Of a DNA stretch of 10,176 nt, positions 7,229-10,176 are shown piece after piece. Positions within the stretch are counted from its first letter, which is position 1. Each line of letters begins with the position of its first letter. The translations under genes were made by a program, and so were the position numbers. Source of the DNA: Pseudomonadota bacterium (GTDB taxonomy: Bacteria; Pseudomonadota; Gammaproteobacteria; Burkholderiales; Methylophilaceae); NCBI GenBank assembly GCA_023459535.1, contig JAEWTK010000033.1, forward strand, positions 1-10,176, in the 5' to 3' direction. The notes under the pieces are model-generated. The model searched no databases. It was given only the letters and a program-made list of their open reading frames with translations, and was not told the DNA's origin.

Positions 7229-7537
7229 ATGAACAAATTCACAACCACTCAGAAATTGATTGCGGCGGTTTTCGTCGTCGGCCTGTTTTCCGGCTGCGCT
7301 TCCACCAACCGCGTTACTGAACTGGAAGCGCGCCTGGATGAAGTCAGTGCAACCGCTAACAACGCTCAAAGCACTGCTGATCAGGCACTCGCAGCTGCTA
7401 ATGCCGCCGATGCCAAGGCATCGCAGGCTGCTGCCGACGCAGCTGCTGCCATGCGTGCTGCTGAAGAGGCCAAGAGTCTCGCTGCTGCCGCAGATGCAAA
7501 AGCTGACAGAATGTTCCAGAAGAGCATGACCAAATAA
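7229..7537 (+). CDS. Lpp-like alanine-zipper outer-membrane lipoprotein
   Basis: A protein of 102 residues with a strong AAAGGAGAT site (7215-7222) before the ATG. The N-terminus is a lipoprotein signal peptide: charged start, hydrophobic core (LIAAVFVVG), then LFSGC with the lipidated cysteine at residue 23. Serine rather than aspartate at +3 favours outer-membrane sorting. The mature ~80 residues are one Ala-rich helix with heptad character (repeated ADAKA/AADAAAA units), as in alanine-zipper Lpp/OprI-type proteins that trimerise and tie the outer membrane to the cell wall. The last residue is lysine (KSMTK), as in Braun's lipoprotein, where the terminal lysine is linked to diaminopimelate. 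It is longer than E. coli Lpp (58 mature residues). A convergent L,D-transpeptidase gene follows, which fits such attachment. It appears monocistronic, between its own promoter candidate and terminator. Confidence 0.9.
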   Translation: MNKFTTTQKLIAAVFVVGLFSGCASTNRVTELEARLDEVSATANNAQSTADQALAAANAADAKASQAAADAAAAMRAAEEAKSLAAAADAKADRMFQKSMTK

Positions 7538-7560
7538 GTCGTTCTTGAAATGGCTGATAA

Positions 7561-7595
7561 CGGGGCTGCCGGGTTGCACCGGCAGCCCCGTTTTT
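7561..7595 (+). terminator. Rho-independent terminator of the lipoprotein gene
   Basis: A perfect 12-bp GC-rich stem (7561-7572 with 7579-7590), loop GTTGCA, is followed by five T residues, 23 bases after the lipoprotein stop codon. No T-run exists on the minus-strand side, so it should not act as a canonical terminator for the convergent transpeptidase gene. A weaker hairpin at 7621-7636 with T6 at 7642-7647 may back it up. Confidence 0.93.
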
Positions 7596-7647
7596 ATTGC
7601 GTCCGGATACCGCTGAGTTTCGGCCTTGTTTGGCCGCATGGTTTTTT

Positions 7648-8619
7648 CTAGTTGGTGGCCAAGGGAGTAATCACCGCGTGGTCCGGAGCACCATCCAGTA
7701 TCGGAGTGGCGATACCTGACTTCTTTTGCAGCACGGTCATCGCCCGGTCCCAGTCGATCGATTCTTCCTCGCCGACTTTTTCCAGTACCGCTTGCATCAT
7801 CGCTGTGCGTTCGTCCAGCGTCTGTTCGTGTTCTGGCAGCGGCGGAAATGTCTGCAGATAGAGCTGTCCCTGACGCCAGCCGGCGACGTGCGGCTGATGC
7901 ACGATTTCTACAGGCGTGCCGACGGTTACCTGCTGGAACAGTGATTCGATATCTTCCGGGTAAAGCCGGATACAACCATGACTGACGCGTCGACCAATGC
8001 CCCACGGCTTGTTAGTGCCGTGGATCAGATAACCGGGCATGCCGAGGTTCATGGCGAATTTGCCCAGCGGATTACTCGGGCCGGGCGGGACAAAAGCCGG
8101 CAATACTGTGCCTTCCTCTGCCCGCGATTTGCGGATGGATTCTGGCGGATACCAGGTCGGATCCTTGCGCTTGGTCGTGATGCTGGTGCGGCCGTAGGGC
8201 GTATTCAGAAATTCGCGGCCGATGCCCATCGGGTGCGTGATGACCTTGCCTGGCTGTCCGTTCTTCGGCTCAATGAAATAGAACAGGCGCATCTGCGGGA
8301 TGTTCAGCACCAGGCCGCGGCGCGGCGCTTTTGGCAGAACAAACTGGGTCGGCAGGATGACGTAGGTACCCTCTCTTGGCAGCCAGGGGTCGACACCGGG
8401 GTTGGCGCGAGTGATCTCGTTATAGCCGAGGCCGTGCTGGCGGGCGATGTCGAGCAAAGTGTCGGATTCTTTGGCGACAACAAAGCGCATCTCGCCGATG
8501 ACATCTTCGCCTTCGGGCGGCAGTTCGAATGTGGCGGCAAGGCTGGATGGCATACCTGCCAGCAGCCAGCCGAATGCGAGAATGATCAGGGATATAAAGC
8601 GTTGCATCTGCATGGGCAT
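7648..8619 (-). CDS. L,D-transpeptidase (YkuD domain) with LysM-like N-terminus
   Basis: A protein of 323 residues from ATG 8619; ATG 8613 and 8607 are in-frame alternatives, and 8613 has a GGAT better placed as a ribosome site. A signal peptide (hydrophobic core ~8-22, cleavage near SSLAA) sends it to the periplasm. Residues ~45-92 resemble a LysM peptidoglycan-binding repeat (FVVAKESDTLLDIARQHGLGYNEI onward). Residues ~103-240 form the YkuD catalytic domain, with His200 and the SHGCIR signature at 213-218; Cys216 is the expected nucleophile. The ~80-residue C-terminal extension is polar and unassigned. Enzymes of this ErfK/YbiS/YcfS class form 3-3 cross-links or attach Lpp's terminal lysine to diaminopimelate. 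The neighbouring Lys-ended lipoprotein gene makes the second role attractive, though this is inference. I see no clear terminator after its stop codon. Confidence 0.93.
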   Translation of the reverse strand: MPMQMQRFISLIILAFGWLLAGMPSSLAATFELPPEGEDVIGEMRFVVAKESDTLLDIARQHGLGYNEITRANPGVDPWLPREGTYVILPTQFVLPKAPRRGLVLNIPQMRLFYFIEPKNGQPGKVITHPMGIGREFLNTPYGRTSITTKRKDPTWYPPESIRKSRAEEGTVLPAFVPPGPSNPLGKFAMNLGMPGYLIHGTNKPWGIGRRVSHGCIRLYPEDIESLFQQVTVGTPVEIVHQPHVAGWRQGQLYLQTFPPLPEHEQTLDERTAMMQAVLEKVGEEESIDWDRAMTVLQKKSGIATPILDGAPDHAVITPLATN

Positions 8620-8639
8620 CGATCCGTAATGACCTTATC

Positions 8640-8669
8640 AGCATAGCATCATGACGGCGCTTAGGTCAC
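8640..8669 (-). promoter_or_regulatory. Candidate extended -10 promoter of the L,D-transpeptidase gene
   Basis: On the minus strand GTGACC (8664-8669) lies 18 bp from TATGCT (8640-8645), which is directly preceded by TGC, giving an extended -10. Transcription would begin near 8633, leaving a short leader before ATG 8619 or 8613. Matches are four of six in each hexamer, so this is a reasonable but unproven assignment. Confidence 0.4.
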
Positions 8670-8774
8670 GCGTATGGGCCACGCGCATGCAACTCTACCT
8701 TGCCTTGAACGATTGCTGCCTGCATCATGTCGATTCATATATTCACCGTATTTTCACCGCATCAAGGAAACACC

Positions 8775-9383
8775 ATGACCCAAGCCTCCACCACGTTGCG
8801 CGAACTGCTCGGACTCGGCTTGCAACCGAGCCCGCTGAAGGACTCCGCCCTGATTTTGATCGATTGTCAGAACACGTATCGCAGCGGCATCATGCAACTG
8901 ACCGGGGTTGAAGCGGCGCTGCTGGAGGCGCAAAAACTGTTGAAGCTGGCGCGTACCTTGAACATCCCTGTTTTTCATATCCAGCACGATGCCGGACCGG
9001 GCACCCCGTATGACATCACGGCCCCGATCGGTGCGATTGCCGATGAGGTGGCACCCGTCGCCGGCGAACCGGTGATCGTCAAGCATTACCCGAATTCCTT
9101 CGTGCAGACCGATCTGGATCAGCAACTGAAAGCCGCCGGCATCAAGAACCTGGTGCTGGCCGGTTTCATGACCCACATGTGCATCAACTCCACCGCGCAC
9201 GGCGCCTTCAATCTGGGCTATGCTGTCACTGTGGTTGCCAGCGCAACGGCAACGCGGCCGCTGCAGGCCGCCAACGGCAAGGTACTGAGCGCGGCCGAGG
9301 TGCATGACGGTGCAATCGCTTCCACCCGTGACCTCTATGCTGCCATCGTCGATACGGTCGACGATCTGGTAGCCCATGCATGA
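8775..9383 (+). CDS. Isochorismatase-family cysteine hydrolase
   Basis: A protein of 202 residues from ATG 8775, chosen because AAGGA (8764-8768) is placed six bases upstream; ATG 8727 is in frame but has no such site. It has the isochorismatase-like alpha/beta fold pattern with the full catalytic triad: Asp30 (LILIDCQNTY), Lys103 (VIVKHYPNSF) and Cys136 (AGFMTHMCINST). There is no signal peptide, so it is cytoplasmic. The family includes isochorismatases, nicotinamidases, N-carbamoyl amidases and YcaC-like hydrolases of unknown substrate. The length and single-domain form exclude an EntB-like fusion with a carrier domain, and no siderophore or NAD genes are nearby, so the substrate is left open. 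It is divergent from the transpeptidase gene and only 38 bp before the phosphate-transporter gene, so it may share a transcript with the latter. Confidence 0.9.
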   Translation: MTQASTTLRELLGLGLQPSPLKDSALILIDCQNTYRSGIMQLTGVEAALLEAQKLLKLARTLNIPVFHIQHDAGPGTPYDITAPIGAIADEVAPVAGEPVIVKHYPNSFVQTDLDQQLKAAGIKNLVLAGFMTHMCINSTAHGAFNLGYAVTVVASATATRPLQAANGKVLSAAEVHDGAIASTRDLYAAIVDTVDDLVAHA

Positions 9384-9421
9384 GTCAGAATTCACGTAAG
9401 CTGCGAACAGGTCGTCATTAA

Positions 9422-10176
9422 ATGCTGGAAGTCTTGTTTCCCTTCGTCGGTGGCCTCGGCCTGTTTCTCATCGGCATGATGTTGCTGTCCGACGGCCTGG
9501 TTGCCTTTGCCGGCTCCAATCTCAAGCGTGCGCTGGTGCGTTTCACCGGCACGCCCTACAAGGCTTTCGCCTCCGGCACACTGGTGACGGTGCTGGTGCA
9601 ATCGTCCTCGGCCACCGCAGTGACGCTGATCGGTTTCGTCAGTGCCGGCCTGATCACTTTCACGCAGGCCATTGGCGTACTGATCGGCGCCAGCCTCGGC
9701 AATACGGCCACCGGCTGGATCGTTGCTGAACTCGGCCTCAAGGTGAATCTGGGTTTCTATACGCTGATCCTGATCGGCATTGGTGCACTGCTCAAGTTGC
9801 TGGGACGTGGCCGCTGGGCAGAGATGGGCATGGCGCTGGCCGGTTTCGGCCTGCTGTTCCACGGGCTGAGCATGCTGCAGCAAGCCATGAGCGGCTTGTC
9901 TGGGGTGTTCAATCTGGCCAACCTGCCGGTGGGAGGTTATGGCGCCCGCATCATGATCATGCTGTTCGGGTTGGCGCTGACCGCAGTATTGCAGTCATCG
10001 ACTGCCGCGATCGCCACCACGCTCACCGCGCTTTATACCAACACCATCAACTTCGATCAGGCGGCTTCGCTGGTGGTGGGCGCCGCCATCGGCACCACGA
10101 TGTCGGGCGCACTGGTCGCGATCGGTGCCACGGTCTATGCCAAGCGCACTGCGCTGGCCTACATCCTGTTCAACCT
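9422..10176 (+). CDS. Na+/phosphate cotransporter-family membrane protein (5' part)
   Basis: The frame begins at ATG 9422, directly after an in-frame TAA, and stays open to the right edge; 251 residues are visible and the C-terminus is missing. The ribosome site is weak (CAGG about ten bases upstream). Several hydrophobic segments start at once (LFPFVGGLGLFLIGMMLL). The two hallmark repeats of the Na/Pi-cotransporter family are present: LVQSSSATAVT (QSSS from residue 60) and VLQSSTAAIATT (QSS from residue 191), each in a membrane re-entrant context. The family (NptA/YjbB type) moves phosphate with sodium across the inner membrane; YjbB of E. coli is reported to export phosphate. Whether this protein carries a C-terminal PhoU-like domain, as many bacterial members do, cannot be seen. 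No terminator separates it from the hydrolase gene upstream. Confidence 0.9.
   Translation, partial: MLEVLFPFVGGLGLFLIGMMLLSDGLVAFAGSNLKRALVRFTGTPYKAFASGTLVTVLVQSSSATAVTLIGFVSAGLITFTQAIGVLIGASLGNTATGWIVAELGLKVNLGFYTLILIGIGALLKLLGRGRWAEMGMALAGFGLLFHGLSMLQQAMSGLSGVFNLANLPVGGYGARIMIMLFGLALTAVLQSSTAAIATTLTALYTNTINFDQAASLVVGAAIGTTMSGALVAIGATVYAKRTALAYILFN

Noticed and set aside
6693-7232. 179-codon plus-strand frame across the cupin gene
   Set aside because: It is another frame of the cupin gene; the 6724 frame has the ribosome site and the cupin pattern.
6962-8005. 347-codon minus-strand frame spanning the cupin end, lipoprotein gene and transpeptidase end
   Set aside because: It crosses a strong terminator and three better-supported genes, and its translation has no recognisable domain.
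7978-8646. 222-codon plus-strand frame antisense to the transpeptidase gene
   Set aside because: The minus strand carries a clear YkuD enzyme with signal peptide and SHGCIR; the antisense translation shows no domain.
8727-8774. Sixteen-residue N-terminal extension of the cysteine hydrolase
   Set aside because: No ribosome site precedes ATG 8727, whereas AAGGA precedes ATG 8775 at ideal spacing, and the extension matches no part of the isochorismatase fold.
9392-9883. 163-codon minus-strand frame near the right edge
   Set aside because: Antisense to the Na/Pi cotransporter gene, whose paired QSSS motifs and membrane segments are unmistakable; the antisense product is Gln/His-rich without a domain.

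Overview
The window is about 10.2 kb of a Gram-negative chromosome. Moderate-to-high GC, Shine-Dalgarno starts, outer-membrane barrel and OmpA-type proteins, a Lpp-like alanine-zipper lipoprotein and a tRNA-Asp with encoded CCA fit a betaproteobacterium, plausibly Burkholderiales/Oxalobacteraceae-like. That taxonomic guess rests on gene style and is not proven by any single marker here. I see no insertion sequence, integrase, phage gene or CRISPR array.

Left half (1-6401): a same-strand, tightly packed three-gene envelope operon. It begins with the 3' part of a gene for a large multi-domain surface protein with SdrD/Cna-B-like and DUF11-like beta domains, cut by the left edge. Next comes a protein of about 1,130 residues with a signal peptide, an Ig-like domain and a long predicted outer-membrane beta-barrel. 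The last gene encodes a periplasmic OmpA-family protein with a C-terminal peptidoglycan-binding domain. The first two genes overlap by 11 bp at the preferred start, the third follows after 43 bp, and a strong hairpin terminator closes the unit. The architecture suggests a surface stalk or adhesin with a dedicated outer-membrane partner and a cell-wall anchor. This is the part of the window most likely to be an under-described system.

Middle (6358-7595): the terminator is symmetrical and also serves a tRNA-Asp(GTC) on the minus strand. Then come a small DUF861-type cupin, a 16-bp perfect palindrome directly behind its stop codon, and a Lpp-like alanine-zipper lipoprotein with its own candidate promoter and terminator.

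Right part (7648-10176): a YkuD L,D-transpeptidase with a LysM-like N-terminus lies on the minus strand, convergent with the lipoprotein gene. The lipoprotein ends in lysine, and lysine-ended Lpp is the known substrate of such enzymes in E. coli, so the two may form a functional pair. Divergent from it are an isochorismatase-family cysteine hydrolase with an intact Asp-Lys-Cys triad and, 38 bp later, the 5' part of a Na+/phosphate cotransporter-family gene that runs off the right edge.
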